Assembly: GCA_034190875.2 (NCBI GenBank)
Contig: CM067348.1
Span: forward strand, 43,228,771 to 43,292,770
Source: Urechis unicinctus
Taxonomy: Eukaryota > Annelida > Polychaeta > Xenopneusta > Urechidae
Reading direction: 5' to 3'
Length of the DNA stretch: 64,000 bases
Below, one piece after another: positions 12,346 through 29,273 of this stretch; the first letter of the stretch is position 1, and every line of letters starts with the position of its first letter. Below the pieces are notes generated by a model, which did no database searches, was not told the DNA's origin, and saw nothing but the letters and a program-made list of their open reading frames with translations. A program made the translations under genes and the position numbers.

Positions 12346-14275
12346 CGTCTATGAAGCAAAAGCAATTGCGATTCATACAAAACCATGTAATGATATTTAA
12401 CTTTCCGTAAAACCTATCACTATGATTATAACGACACGTTCATACATTGCCAATATTGAGGTATATGCTACATTTAAATCATTAGCAATTATGCTCCTTA
12501 TAAAATGAATTTTGATGGCAGATTATCGATTAATACCACGATCAACTCAGGAAATACTATATGCAAAGCCAGGAGGTCAATCCATGATAAATATGTTCCG
12601 ACTAAGTTGTGCAACTGAAACAGTTTAGAGAGCCAGAATACAGAATATGCACTAAAACAATTTGCAAATACGTATGTTATTTAACAAGTATTTATGCTGT
12701 TAAGCTACAGATGAATATTCAAGAGACAATGAAAACAAGTTGGAATGCAGAGGTACGCAGCGTGTTTTCCTCGTCTATATATCTACCTCACCGGAATAAT
12801 ACAGTCTGACAATAGATTATTCGAATTTATTTGAAGGCCAGGGGAGCAATAAGTAGCAAATATTTGTTTGATTGTCACAAGCATGCGCCTGCGTATTCGA
12901 TTATGTCAAAGATTAGCTGAATCCTCGTTAATTGCAATTGTCTTCCCCTTCTACACAAACGTTACCATTACGAGAAGAAAAGCTTCTAATTAAAACCCGC
13001 ATCCAGCGGCTGCAAACCGCCCCACACAAAAACAACCCAATGATCTAGCCGCGTAATTTATTAAAAAGCCTTCAAATAACGAATATGTTTTTTGAAAATT
13101 ATTTTTTTGTCTTGATCAAACATCGTTCCATATAAATACCATGACCATGTCGATCGCAGTGAGGTTAACCAGAAGAGGTCAAACGCAATCACCGTCTCAA
13201 ACTTGTCGCAATTCATGATTTGATAATGTCGATAGATGGGTGCCCATTTTATGGCACCCATCACATGAACGACGTCTTGGGCAAGTAGATTAATTATAGA
13301 TCAGGGTGTAATCATCATTTCCCCTGTGTAATTCATACTACATCAGGTGGTATTATTTGATAGATGCTTCCTGGCATAATTGAAATACATTTGCATGACA
13401 ACTAATGACTACGTAATTGATTTATCGAATTGTACGACTGTGTACATGGGCCTCATATTCACTGAGACGTGCAAGCCTCAATGGAATTAGCCCCATTACC
13501 ATAACACACCGAGACCCTGGTTCTTGGTTATCATGATGATCGTATTGCAAATAAATAATGATAAATAATAAATAAATATAAATATGAACATGTTACCACA
13601 AATCAGGAAACAGTCATAGCACCAATGGTGATATACCAAACTAGAATGTATGGAAGGTTAAGACTATTTGACACAATTACACATTAGATGTCCCTATTAG
13701 TGTGAATGCTATGGATGCGATTCGAATCATATATTTGAGTTCGTGTCGCCAGCATTCGTCTGCGTAGTGAGATAAAAATAAAACGGAAGCAGAATTATCA
13801 CTTAATGCAGTTGCCTGTACGTTCTAGAAGTATATAGATTATTCCTGTTACGACGTCAGAAATACATTATATAAGCTAATAATGGAAACTCATATTAGTC
13901 GAGAACAATGCAGAATAGCCTGCGAATCGCCCCACATAAAACATTCCAAGTACATTATATTCTTGCAGCATTATTTGTTAAGAGGTTATATCTCTTCAAA
14001 ATTACAGAGATGCTGACGGTTGAGCTAAGGGGACCTCATTTTCACCAAGACGTGCAAGCATCGATGTAATTAACCCCTAACCATTACTCATCTACTCTTA
14101 CCGCATCACCGGATTCACCAACAGAGTTTTCATTATTCATAGCTTCGTGTTGAATTAAATCAATTTATTTGCGTCGCCAGGATAAAACTAAGAATAAGCA
14201 GATAGATTGGCAATCAACGTCCACCAATTGAACCGACCATTTATGTTTTCAGCGTAGATTACTGACTGATGTAAT
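12346..14275. repeat. Continuation of the old duplicated block, with internal repeats
   Basis: Bases 14005-14275 match 1500-1760 at the window's left end, in the same order and orientation as 11141-11852 matches 1-685, so both belong to one long ancient duplication. Within the block, 13435-13520 resembles 14020-14110 (cctcat.ttcac..gagacgtgcaagc), and 12996-13060 resembles 13920-13980 (aa.cgccccaca.aaaa). No gene is supported; the frames at 12609-12809 and 13061-13264 are unrecognised. Confidence 0.55.
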
Positions 14276-16439
14276 ACAGAGTAATGTACAGTCCCCGCTG
14301 ATAACGGGTGCGGATGGTTTATATATCGGAAAGATAATCAAATATACAGACAAGGATCTTGTCTGAAAAGAGGGTATATAATGGCAATCCAATGCGGAAG
14401 AATAATGGTGAATAATGAAGCCATTTATGTATGCTGCTGACATTTATTCAGCCCCGAGGTTTTGTGATAGCCAACTCGTCCACTGTAGGCGCTTATGCAT
14501 TCTATCGTTGGGTTATATCGCATAGTATAATAACGTCACGGACATTATATGCGATTACGTTAATGCGCGCCTATATTGCAGATACTTGGTAGCACACTCA
14601 CTACCTAGCTTATCGTGTATCATGTACGCTCATAATTGAAAGCATATCTGTGTATTTATATGTATGATTGCTTCATCTATCACTTGCCCACATTCAGTCA
14701 AGTTCAGGCTATTGTAAAGCGCTGTATACATCAGGTAAATGTACGTATTACTAAATTTCACCGACGTGGAAGGTTTTCGATGTCTCGAGTCATATATATC
14801 CATTGCTACTAAAGCAAATATCATACCGATAGAATATTGCCAGTATGAGGTGAATGGGTAAGGTGCATTGTTTTGTCTGTGGACATACGGGATTCATGTA
14901 TAATAATAGCTATAGGATTCTGTTGACGGGGTTCTGGTTCTAGGATTATGACAAAAGGAAATGTTGAGTACCGTAAAGTATGTACGAAGGGTTTCAAATA
15001 AAATTGTAATTTCCCACGAAGAAGGACATTTAGGTCTCTAGACATTAGTAGTCGGCAACTATCGCCTCTGAATCTTGCGTAAGCTACATGACCTTGGGCT
15101 TCATGATGTGAAAATGTGCTTTAATTAACTATGGAGTTTGAGGTTTATTGACGGAAACGGCTGCTAATTAATCAATTTAACTTAACCATAGTCGAATGTT
15201 ATCAAGGATAACATGAGAAGCACTGTTGTAATGTGGTATTGTGAAAATAACATATCATAGCTTATTGGCAACTAAGTCTAAGATTAATTAGTACACGATT
15301 AACAGCAGTAATAGCCTACAGGGCACAACATATCTGCTCATTCCCCTCCAATAGTTAGTGAAATCCTTTGGAAATATTGAAACGATGTTACTTAGACGCG
15401 ATGAGCTACGTGGTTGATATTGGAATTTTATTTAAACCTTTATGGCTAACTTCTTCTTTTACTACAAAATTAAGATCACATTTCGACAGTATATCAACTT
15501 TCTCTATTTTGATGCAAATAAGAGCTTGTTTGCCAGCCTACATCATTCAGACCAAATGATATGAATCAAGCCTCATAATCATCGAAGTAAAACACAACAG
15601 TGTTGTCGCTCGCATACGCACATCAAAATGCCATCGATTTCCGGTATATATCTTCCACAACTGACGAAAATACTCAGTTCGCTCCTTTTTCTCAAGTTAT
15701 AAATTAAAGCATAACATGGCATTGGCACACTCTATATACATAAATGGGGATATTTAAAAAATCATTTTACTCCTTGCTCGGACGGCTTTCGTTAGATCCG
15801 TCGCATTACGGGTGTAAGGTATTTGTACAGATATGTTGCGTAATCTGACGACTTTCCTATCGTTCTCGTTATTGGTAAGATACAAACAACTCTAAATCAA
15901 TACTCTTAATGCTGACATGGCTCATAAGGCATCAGGCAATGATTTAAATCGATGAACATACCATTAGCTTTATAGGTGCACAAACCCACTAAGGATCATT
16001 CATCTGCGATACGATAATTATACCGTAATCAGCCCTGAATGCGGTCACATAGGCACAATTAACATCCGTAACAGACTGGCATACCATATTATGTTGTTAA
16101 GGGTTTCTATGCCATTTATGTTCATCCCTTTGATGAGCAGGTATATGGCATAACTAATATGGCTTATCAATTATTTGGCGTGCTGCGGCAGGCTGGTAAT
16201 TAGAGTAAACAATATTTGAAACCCGCTGAAGAAACGAAATAGTTTATACCTGAGAGGTCATATCATTATCCAAAGCGCATTCTTTTTTGGCGAAATATAA
16301 TATATGCTAGCAGTTTATCAATTTAAATCAATCCTCCTATCGATTTACTTATGCCATATAGCAAGCATCGCCAGGAGGAATGTATGAATGCTACTATCGG
16401 TCTGTGTCAATGCAATATTCTGAGAGCTAAATCAGCTAA
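14276..16439. other. No recognisable feature
   Basis: Frames at 14249-14443, 14630-14824, 14821-15045 (minus) and 15368-15559 (plus) are short and overlap nothing conserved. No transposon ends, RNA genes or simple repeats of note. Confidence 0.4.
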
Positions 16440-16640
16440 TCATATTAATCATTCTTAGCCATTAATCTGTTTATTGCACGGTGTGTTTCTATATAATCAG
16501 CAAAAAGGAACTGATTCTGTTATAACCGTACACCGGAAAATGCATATTGAAGCTGCACCAAATTGTCCAGTTGTGCGTTGCATGCTAAATGTGTTTGAAA
16601 CGACGCGGCCTCGGTCATTGTAAAACGAAACTAGTCAATC
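16440..16640. repeat. Fragment of the 1-300 / 11290-11400 repeat family
   Basis: The block around caccaaattgtccagttgtgcgt (near 16557) matches taccaaaatgtccagtcgtgcgt near 11334 and ataccaaagtgtcaacttgtgcg near 219. Flanking words (ggttataac.. before, ctcggtcattgtaaaacgaaa after) align with the same positions in those copies. It is a short, diverged further copy. Confidence 0.55.
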
Positions 16641-16869
16641 TTAATAGATAAAGCATCACATATATTTTTAAATTCCGTTGCGAACACATAGCCTTTTGTA
16701 TGCTTGGGATTTTCACCAATCGCTTTAGGGGCTTGACCAAAAGTAGTCTGCCCGTTCCCTATTCGTTATCACATCTATAATATATTACGCACACGGACAT
16801 GAGCGTATAATGGCAGCTCGTTAAAGGAACATATTTATGGTTTATTCGTTTGACACGCGGGGCATTACT

Positions 16870-17100
16870 GCAATTCGACAATAGACTGTCACAAATGCAT
16901 ACACACCTTCATGTGTCATCAGTCCCTGTCGCATATGTCGTGCTGCTAATGAATGCTCCAGTTTGTATCTTTCTTTGAATTGAATTAAAGCCGTTAATTC
17001 ATACTGATATGGCATAGCAGATCAGCAATTGTCACGCACGCATACAAACCTACATATGGCATACATTTCATGACTTTCGCCGATGATGATGAATGCTCCT
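16870..17100. repeat. Imperfect tandem pair, period 142 bp
   Basis: Bases from 16888 (tgtcacaaatgcatacacac) and 17030 (tgtcacgcacgcatacaaac) align and end at the shared word aatgaatgctcc / gatgaatgctcc. Divergence is about 25% by eye. Nothing coding. Confidence 0.65.
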
Positions 17101-19132
17101 TGTGTTCTCACCATGGACTAGAAACGACTGCTCCTCTACATAAAGATATATAAATCATCAATATACCCTTTAATAGAATGTAAGTATTTGTTTTCAACTC
17201 TTGAACGTTTTACAGGTGTAAATCAGTTAATCTATGAGCACATCCAATCATGCATGTACTGTTAGTTTGTGTGCAAAACGTGCTGATAACGTAATCTTAT
17301 ATGTGATGTCTTACTCTTTGTTTATAGGACAATCTGATGCAAAATAAAACTCGTAACCTAAATCATTTTGATGTATCCGAATTCGGGTCGTTTGCATATT
17401 TGATAATCACCATTGAGTGGCATGCTCTCCTTTAACATTGATTGGGCGTTCTAATGATGACCGAGGTAAAAGCTTGAGGGACATTCAACCTGGTTGTGTT
17501 TTTGTTGCGGAGACCCCTGAACGCTTCTGTCACTTGCATGCGGTCATCTAACCGTCATCTAACCGACCTGTTTTAAAGGTCTCTTCAGGTGTTAGTCATA
17601 AAACATCGGTGAAATGTATCAGACAAAATAAAAGTACAAGTTCAAAACAATGCTTCTCACAAAGATGTCAAAAAAGATGGCCTGCCATGACCTATTAATA
17701 TTTGGGAAGAATATTAAGATATTACGCTTGATGTTATAGTGATGATTTGCATACAACAGTTATCATATTTACGAATGCCGTTACCGTCGCCATATGCTCG
17801 AGTTCGACTGTAGATGAAAAATCAATCGTCAAATGTAGTTTTTGATCGCGTCATTACTCTTACTCGTTACGTTATGATAACTCAGTTTTGTACTCGTTGA
17901 TTTCCTGTGGCGCTACTGATGCAGCAACACCGTGGTGCATTTGTATGCGGCAAAATTGATTGTATGAATCGGAATAGTTTTTTAAATGGCATTTTTGTTC
18001 AGAAATGTATCAGTAGCATGCAATATTAATTTATTCATTATCATAATCCGTTGTTTCCTCATATTTTGGTTTTACCGAAAATGTGATATAAGTGCTATCA
18101 AAGCCACAATTCACTGGGTGATTGCAAATTAACTTCAAAAGAGTCTGTTAATTTTACTTTTGCATGTGTAATTCAAAACTGTCATGTAAAAACCCGGCTC
18201 AGTACCTACGCCAATGGGTAAATGTGGATACATATCTATATTTTGGTAGTTATTAAAATATTTCTATTGGAATGACATTTAGGGAAATGATTTTGCCAGG
18301 TAGCATACTCTTGATTACATTTTGCACAAGCGGTATCGACAAGAAAACCCGTGTTATGCGATAATGCCTGTGTATGAACAAAATGTTACTGACCGTATGC
18401 CAAGACGTGTCTTGACGAATGGGATTCGACAGATACTATATGTGAATTGCCAGCGGCTGTATGAGCTTAATAAAAAATTATGATATCTTACGTCATATAT
18501 TTAATCCAAAGCCAAGACTAAGGCGCTAGTTCACGTGGAACATAGACATGGGCAACTTTATCCAACGTTTCTTCGTAATGTTCTCACATGAGTTTTGGTT
18601 TCATTGGTCATATTATAATGTATGATGTTTAGCTTAAGCCAGACATATTTCGATGGATATATACAAACACAATTTCATTCATCATTTTATGTTGCAATAG
18701 TTATAAGGTACGCAATGTTTTAAGATTATTCGGTTTCAGATTAGCCATTGCGCTCTTTGAAAGACACATTCAATGTAAGATTGCGGGCAATAGCTAATAC
18801 TGAAGATATGTCATTAACCTGAACTTAGCATCGTATGACCATCATATTGTAAAGTGTGGGAATATTTGTGATTGAACTGAAATACCTATTCTCTTTATAT
18901 GGAATATATGACGATAGCATATGAGATAATATCGCAAGGTACAATTCATTTACAGGATGACGGGCGGTCAGCATTTATTGCATGTTTAATGCAAGCCGTC
19001 ACAGAAGCATAAAGGTTAGTTATTCATAGAAACGACCGAAAAGCAAATACATTGTACCTTTCTTTATTTAAGTCCTCTAAATCTGTCACCAACCCCCACC
19101 ACCCCTTTAAATACACCCGATATATTATAACA
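17101..19132. other. No recognisable feature
   Basis: A two-kilobase unique stretch without convincing open frames, transposon ends or structured repeats. Confidence 0.4.
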
Positions 19133-21351
19133 CACATTTCAGGGAGGCAGAAAAGCGAAGCTTAACTGGGAAATATAAAAATGCTAACGGATGTGATATA
19201 ATCTGCACTTCAAAAGGCATTATCAAACATCAATACAATTAACTTCGCCAACATCACCTATATACTCGCATACGTGGATACGCATGGGAAGAAATGTCCT
19301 TGCTTTTCTAATTTAATTAAATCATACTATTTGTGTATCTAGGAGAGAGCAAACAGTGCTGATTAATTGCATTTATCTTGCAAGCCACATTAACTCTCAT
19401 AAGCGATGGCCCGAAATAAACCAAGTAGCCGCTTTCGACACTGCCCATACTATCTTCATCGCAGTTTTTGGAGCTGATGTTATGCAGTAAACATCATGAT
19501 TGTCTTTGGAATGCGTTTTCGGCAAGCACACCTGTAGTAGATGTTGACGCTTTTTTTCTGAAATTTTCATTCACTTCTATAGAACTTATGCAAAACAATC
19601 GCGTTTTTACAAATTCAACCTTAATGATTTAATATCATACAAATAAATATTTCACCAATTATCGCTATAATTATATACGATTACAGCGTCAACCAATTCC
19701 GAAACCGAATAGTAAATCACAGTATTGAACGCTAGGAGTGCAATGATTTTCTGCATTTTCAAAACAACTATATATATTAATTTACTATGACAATATACAA
19801 CACAAACCACGTTAATCACAGAATTAGCGATGCACGAATCTCCATTTTAAATAATAAAGTGTGGTTAAGGCAAAACGGGGATGGGGGGGGGGGGCAAGTT
19901 AATATGATTGATTTGCGAGTATTTATTTATTATTATATACTGCTTTACATGTTAACACCGTTTCGCATGTAGCAGAATGGCTCATCTTACCACGTAAGTG
20001 AAGCTGATCAAATTACGCAAGCGATTAATTTCGTACTAGAAGTCGCATGGCGTTATAGGTGACATTGTATGATGTTTAAAAGCTTAAACGTGTGAAGTTT
20101 GTTCAACGGGTATATCATGCATCTGCCACCAGTTGGCATGCTAACTTGAGTAGGAACATATCAATATTATCAAATATCTATTGTCAACCTATGACACTCG
20201 TAGCTTTATTAATAAACAAATTTTGATCGTTCCATTTTCTATTCATTGATTCATAATGGTAATGTTAAGTTCCTCAGGTATTATTTCCACACTTTTAAAA
20301 GTTAAGGTATATGACAACCGGACAATTCCTAAATATATGTTATTTATTGCAAATAGTTTAAAGCATCAATCTCACCAATTGCTGATTGTTGGTAAGACAG
20401 AGAGGTGGTGTGGCTTCTTACTGAGTGGCAAGGGGCACATAGTTGTGACCCAAGTTGGATACTTTCGTGGCACATGAAGTAAAGTGAATAGATATCGTCA
20501 GAAATGTACCCAAACTGTTTATTTATTTCTGTATTTACATCCATTCTAGTTGACCTGGAATTGCATCAAATATATAAGCGATAATTCAACCGAAAAGTTA
20601 CACTTTGTTCAACTATAATGTATTCCCGGACTGGATGACCGACACACTAAAACCGGTTGTTTCATCAAAATACCGATATTAGAAAAAAAACAAATGTAGG
20701 ACCTTTGTGAATTACAAGACCTAGGTATTTTCGCATTAAATAATGATGTTAAGGTATCATTAGACTGTAAAGTGCATTATCCAGACACACGAAGCGTTGT
20801 TTAATCCTTTATCAATTTTGTAAGCGAAGCAGTAAAAATATTCATTAATATGCGATGATTTGACATCCCACAATCGTCTGATTATGTTGTTCCTACTCTA
20901 ATATTCTGATTTGTAAGATTAACATCATCCTTTTGTACCGAATCGGTTCTTCTAAGAGCATTAGGGTGTATGCTATATCGGTTGTAACACGCTGTCGCAT
21001 CAAGTAACGAACTTATTTGCCGAATGTTTCTCTCTGGCTCTATGTAAAGAAAAGCAGTTCGAATACAGACCGAATAAATGCTATCCCTGCATGAATAAAT
21101 GGTGTATGTATTGCCAGCAATATAGCTCCCATAATGTAGAGCTAGGGCTGCCATGTGATTAAACATACACTCGTTAACTTGTTTCTGCATCGATTATAGG
21201 ACATCGCAGGTCTGCACACATGACAGGTTTATTAGTCAAATATGACTTTCATGTAAATATCATCGGCTCAACCAGTTGGACTTGAGTGCAATCCAAACGT
21301 GTTAGTTTGTGGCAGCGTTCACACTTTTACATAGATACAAAGTGATTCAAA
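19133..21351. repeat. Tandem triplication A, copy 1 (2219 bp)
   Basis: First of three head-to-tail copies starting with cacatttca.ggaggcagaaa. Relative to copies 2 and 3 it lacks a segment of about 65-90 bases near 20085 (the words before and after, tgatgtttaaaa and gtttgttcaac, are joined). It carries the open frames 19787-19972 (plus) and 20882-21190 (minus), both repeated in the other copies and neither recognised. Their preservation can be explained by the young age of the duplication alone. Confidence 0.95.
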
Positions 21352-23655
21352 CACATTTCACGGAGGCAGAAAAGCGAAGCTTAACTGGGAAATATAAAAA
21401 TGCTAACGAATGAGATATAATCTGCACTACAAAGGACATTATCAAACATCAATACAATGAACTTCGCCAACATCACCTATATACTCGCATACGTGGATAC
21501 GCATGGGAAGAAATGTCCTTGCTTTTCTAGTTTAATTAAATCATACTATTTATGTATCTAGGAGAGAGCAAACAGTGCTAATTAATTGCATTTATCTTGC
21601 AAGCCACATTAACTCTCATAAGCGATGGCCCGAAATAAACCAAGTAGCCGCTTTCGACACTGCCCATACTATCTTCATCGCAGTTTTTGGAGCTGATGTT
21701 ATGCAGTAAAACATCATGATTGTCTTTGGAATGCGTTTTTGGCAACCTCACCTGTAGTAGATGTTGACGCTTTTTTCTGACATTTTCATTCACTTCTATA
21801 GAACTTATGCAAAACAATCGCGTTTTTACAAATTCAATCTTAATGATTTAATATCATACAAATACATATTTTACCAATTATCGCTATAATTATATACGAT
21901 TACAGCGTCAACCAATTGCGAAACCGAATAGTAAATCACAGTATTGAACGCTAGGAGTGCAATGATTTTCTGCATTTTCAAAACAACTATATATATTAAT
22001 TTACTATGACAATATACAACACAAACCACGTTAATCACAGAATTAGCGATGCACAAATCTCCATTTTAAATAATAAAGTGTGGTTAAGGCAAAACGGGGA
22101 TGGGGGGGGGGCAAGTTAATATGATTGATTTGCGAGTATTTATTTATTATTATATACTGCTTTACATGTTAACACCGTTTCGCATGTAGCAGAATGGCTC
22201 ATCTTACCACGTAAGTGAAGCTGATCAAATCACGCAAGCGATTAATTTCGTACTAGAAGTCGCATGGCGTTATAGGTGACATTGTATGATGTTTAAAATG
22301 CAGATCATTTAACGCAAAAGTGTACCAGTATTGTTAATCAAGTTCGTGTAGAATCTCAAAGCTGCAGCTTAAAATGTGTTTGTTCAACGAGTATATTATA
22401 TATCTGCCACCAGTTGGCATGCTAACTTGAGTAGGAACATATCAATATTATCAAGTATCTATTGTCAACCTATGACACTCGTAGCTTCAATGATAAACAA
22501 ATTTTGATCGTTCCATTTTCTATTCATTTATTCATAATTGTAATGTTAAGTTCCTCAGGTAAGTTCATTGATTTTAGCGGGTTTAGTACGAAATTATTTC
22601 CACACTTTTAAAAGTTAAGGTATATGACAACCGGACAATTCCTAAATATATGTTATTTATTGCAAATAGTTTAAAGCATCAATCTCACCAATTGCTGATT
22701 GTTGGTAAGACAGAGAGGTGGTGTGGCTTCTTACTGAGTGGCAAGGGCACATAGTTGTGACCCAAGTTGGATACTTTCGTGGCACATGAAGTAAAGTGAA
22801 TAGATATCGTCAGAAATGTACCCAAACTGTTTATTTATTTCTGTATTTACATCCATTCTAGTTGACCTGGAATTGCATCAAATATATAAGCGATAAATTC
22901 AACCGAAAAGTTACACTTTGTTCAACTATAATGTATTCCCGGACTGGATGACCGACACACTAAAACCGGTTGTTTCATCAAAATACCGATATTAGAAAAA
23001 AAACAAATGTAGGACCTTTGTGAATTACAAGACCTAGGTATTTTCGCATTAAATAATGATGTTAAGGTATCATTAGACTGTAAAGTGCATTATCCAGACA
23101 CACGAAGCGTTGTTTAATCCTTTATCAATTTTGTAAGCGAAGCAGTAAAAATATTCATTAATATGCGATGATTTGACATCCCACAATCGTCTGATTATGT
23201 TGTTCCTACTCTAATATTCTGATTTGTAAGATTAACATCCTTTGTACCGAATCGGTTCTTCTAAGAGCATTAGGGTGTATGCTATATCGGTTGTAACACG
23301 CTGTCGCATCAAGTAACGAACTTATTTGCCGAATGTTTCTCTCTGGCTCTATGTAAAGAAAAGCAGTTCGAATACAGACCGAATAAATGCTATCCCTGCA
23401 TGAATAAATGGTGTATGTATTGCCAGCAATATAGCTCCCATAATGTAGAGCTAGGGCTGCCATGTGATTAAACATACACTCGTTAACTTGTTTCTGCATC
23501 GATTATAGGACATCGCAGGTCTGCACACATGACAGGTTTATCAGTCAAATATGACTTTCATGTAAATATCATCGGCTCAACCAGTTGGAGTGCAATCCAA
23601 ACGTGTTAGTTTGTGGCAGCGTTCACACTTTTACATAGATACAAAGTGATTCAAA
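21352..23655. repeat. Tandem triplication A, copy 2 (2304 bp)
   Basis: Nearly identical to copy 1 over its length (a few changes per 100 bases by eye), plus the 65-90 base segment missing there and a short insert near 22560. The minus-strand frame 21578-21817 differs between copies by single-base indels that change its tail, which argues against it being a functional gene. A run of about nine G residues near 22102 varies in length between copies. Confidence 0.95.
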
Positions 23656-25648
23656 CACATTTCACGGAGGCAGAAAAGCGAAGCTTAACTGGGAAATATA
23701 AAAATGCTAACGAATGAGATATAATCTGCACTACAAAGGACATTATCAAACATCAATACAATGAACTTCGCCAACATCACCTATATACTCGCATACGTGG
23801 ATACGCATGGGAAGAAATGTCCTTGCTTTTCTAGTTTAATTAAATCATACTATTTATGTATCTAGGAGAGAGCAAACAGTGCTAATTAATTGCATTTATC
23901 TTGCAAGCCACATTAACTCTCATAAGCGATGGCCCGAAATAAACCAAGTAGCCGCTTTCGACACTGCCCATACTATCTTCATCGCAGTTTTTGGAGCTGA
24001 TGTTATGCAGTAAACATCATGATTGTCTTTGGAATGCGTTTTTGGCAACCTCACCTGTAGTAGATGTTGACGCTTTTTTCTGACATTTTCATTCACTTCT
24101 ATAGAACTTATGCAAAACAATCGCGTTTTTACAAATTCAATCTTAATGATTTAATATCATACAAATAAATATTTTACCAATTATCGCTATAATTATATAC
24201 GATTACAGCGTCAACCAATTGCGAAACCGAATAGTAAATCACAGTATTGAACGCTAGGAGTGCAATGATTTTCAGCATTTTCAAAACAAACTATATATAT
24301 TAATTTACTATGACAATATACAACACAAACCACGTTAATCACAGAATTAGCGATGCACAAATCTCCATTTTAAATAATAAAGTGTGGTTAAGGCAAAACG
24401 GGGATGGGGGGGGGGGGCAAGTTAATATGATTGATTTGCGTGTATGTATTTATTATTATATACTGCTTTACATGTTAACACCGTTTCGCATGTAGCAGAA
24501 TGGCTCATCTTACCACGTAAGTGAAGCTGATCAAATCACGCAAGCGATTAATTTCGTACTAGAAGTCGCATGGCGTTATAGGTGACATTGTATAATGTTT
24601 AAAATGCAGATCATTTAGACGCAAAAGCTGTACCAGTATTATAATCAAGTTCGTGCTAGAATCTCAAAGCTGCAGCTTAAACGTGTGAAGTTTGTTCAAC
24701 GAGTATAATATATCATCTGCCACCAGTTGGCATGCTAACTTGAGTAGGAACATATCAATATTATCAAGTATCTATTGTCAACCTATGACACTCGTAGCTT
24801 CAATGATAAACAAATTTTGATCGTTCCATTTTCTATTCATTTATTCATAATGGTAATGTTAAGTTCCTCAGGTAATGTTCATTGATTTTAGCGGGTTTAG
24901 TACGAAATTATTTCCACACTTTTAAAAGTTAAGGTATATGACAACCGGACAATTCCTAAATATATGTTATTTATTGCAAATAGTTTAAAGCATCAATCTC
25001 ACCAATTGCTGACTGTTGGTAAGACAGAGAGGTGGTGTGGCTTCTTACTGAGTGGCAAGGGCACATAATTGTGACCCAAGTTGGGTACTTTCGTGGCACA
25101 TGAAGTCAAGTGAATAGATATCGTCAGAAATGTACCCAAACTGTTTATTTATTTCTGCATTTACATCAATTTTAGTTGACCTGGAATTGCATCAGATATA
25201 TAAGCGATAATTCATCCGAAAGGTTACACTTTGTTCAACTATAATGTATTCCCGGACTTGATGACCGACACACTAAAACTTGTTTGATCAAAATACCGAT
25301 ATTAGAAAAAAACAAATGTAGGACCTTTGTGAATTACAAGACCAAGGTATTTTCGCATTAAATAATGATGTTAAGGTATCATTAGACTGTAAAGTGCATT
25401 ATCTAGACACACGAAGTATCCAGACACACGAAGCGTTGTTAAATCCTTTATCAATTTTGTAAGCGAAGCAGTAAAAATATTCATTAATATGCGATGATTT
25501 GACATCCCACAATCGTCTGATTATGTTGTTCCTACTCTAATATTCTGATTTGTAAGATTAACATCCTTTGTACCGAATCAGTTCTTCTACGAGCATTAGG
25601 GTGTGGCAGCGTTCACACTTTTACATAGATACAAAGTGATTCAAACGA
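23656..25648. repeat. Tandem triplication A, copy 3 (truncated, 1993 bp)
   Basis: It shares the copy-2-specific segments, so copies 2 and 3 are the closer pair. Towards its end about 340 bases present in copies 1 and 2 are deleted (cattagggtgt is joined directly to ggcagcgttcacac near 25602). It also has its own 20-base internal duplication near 25412-25430 (cagacacacgaag words). Similarity stops after caaagtgattcaaac at 25648. Confidence 0.93.
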
Positions 25649-29042
<3,394 letters not shown>

Positions 29043-29273
29043 TCAGCCATCTTTATCAAGATAAGGAATCCAAATATAATTCATAGACTGTGTCAACTTT
29101 GATAAACGAAGAATGGTACCTTCACTTAAATATATGGATTGCAGTAAACATTCGTCACGCTCAGTCACGGAAAGATTGTTTGCATACTTATCTTTAATCG
29201 TAAACTTCGATGAAATAAAGCGAAGGATAAATTCCTGTCCCATCCGCATTTCACAACAAACGTCAAACGTCAA
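29043..29273 (-). pseudogene. Possible decayed CUB-like exon
   Basis: A single open frame of about 76 residues whose pattern fits the second half of a CUB domain. It has a Cys-containing start, GQEFILRFISSKFTI (like the EG-x-x-I-x-L-x-F-x-x-F-x-I strand), then NNLSVTE (like D-Y-L-E-I), and near the end SMNYIWIPYLDKDG (like S-x-N-x-L-W-I-x-F-x-S-D-G). CUB domains are extracellular protein- or glycan-binding modules of about 110 residues. Here the first strands and their cysteines are absent and no convincing splice acceptor is seen. The likeness is judged by eye and could be chance; if real, it is an isolated relic of a host gene. Confidence 0.3.

Noticed and set aside
21578-21817. Repeated minus frames in triplication A as a gene family
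   Set aside because: The frame differs between copies by indels that alter the tail; sharing is explained by the recent duplication.
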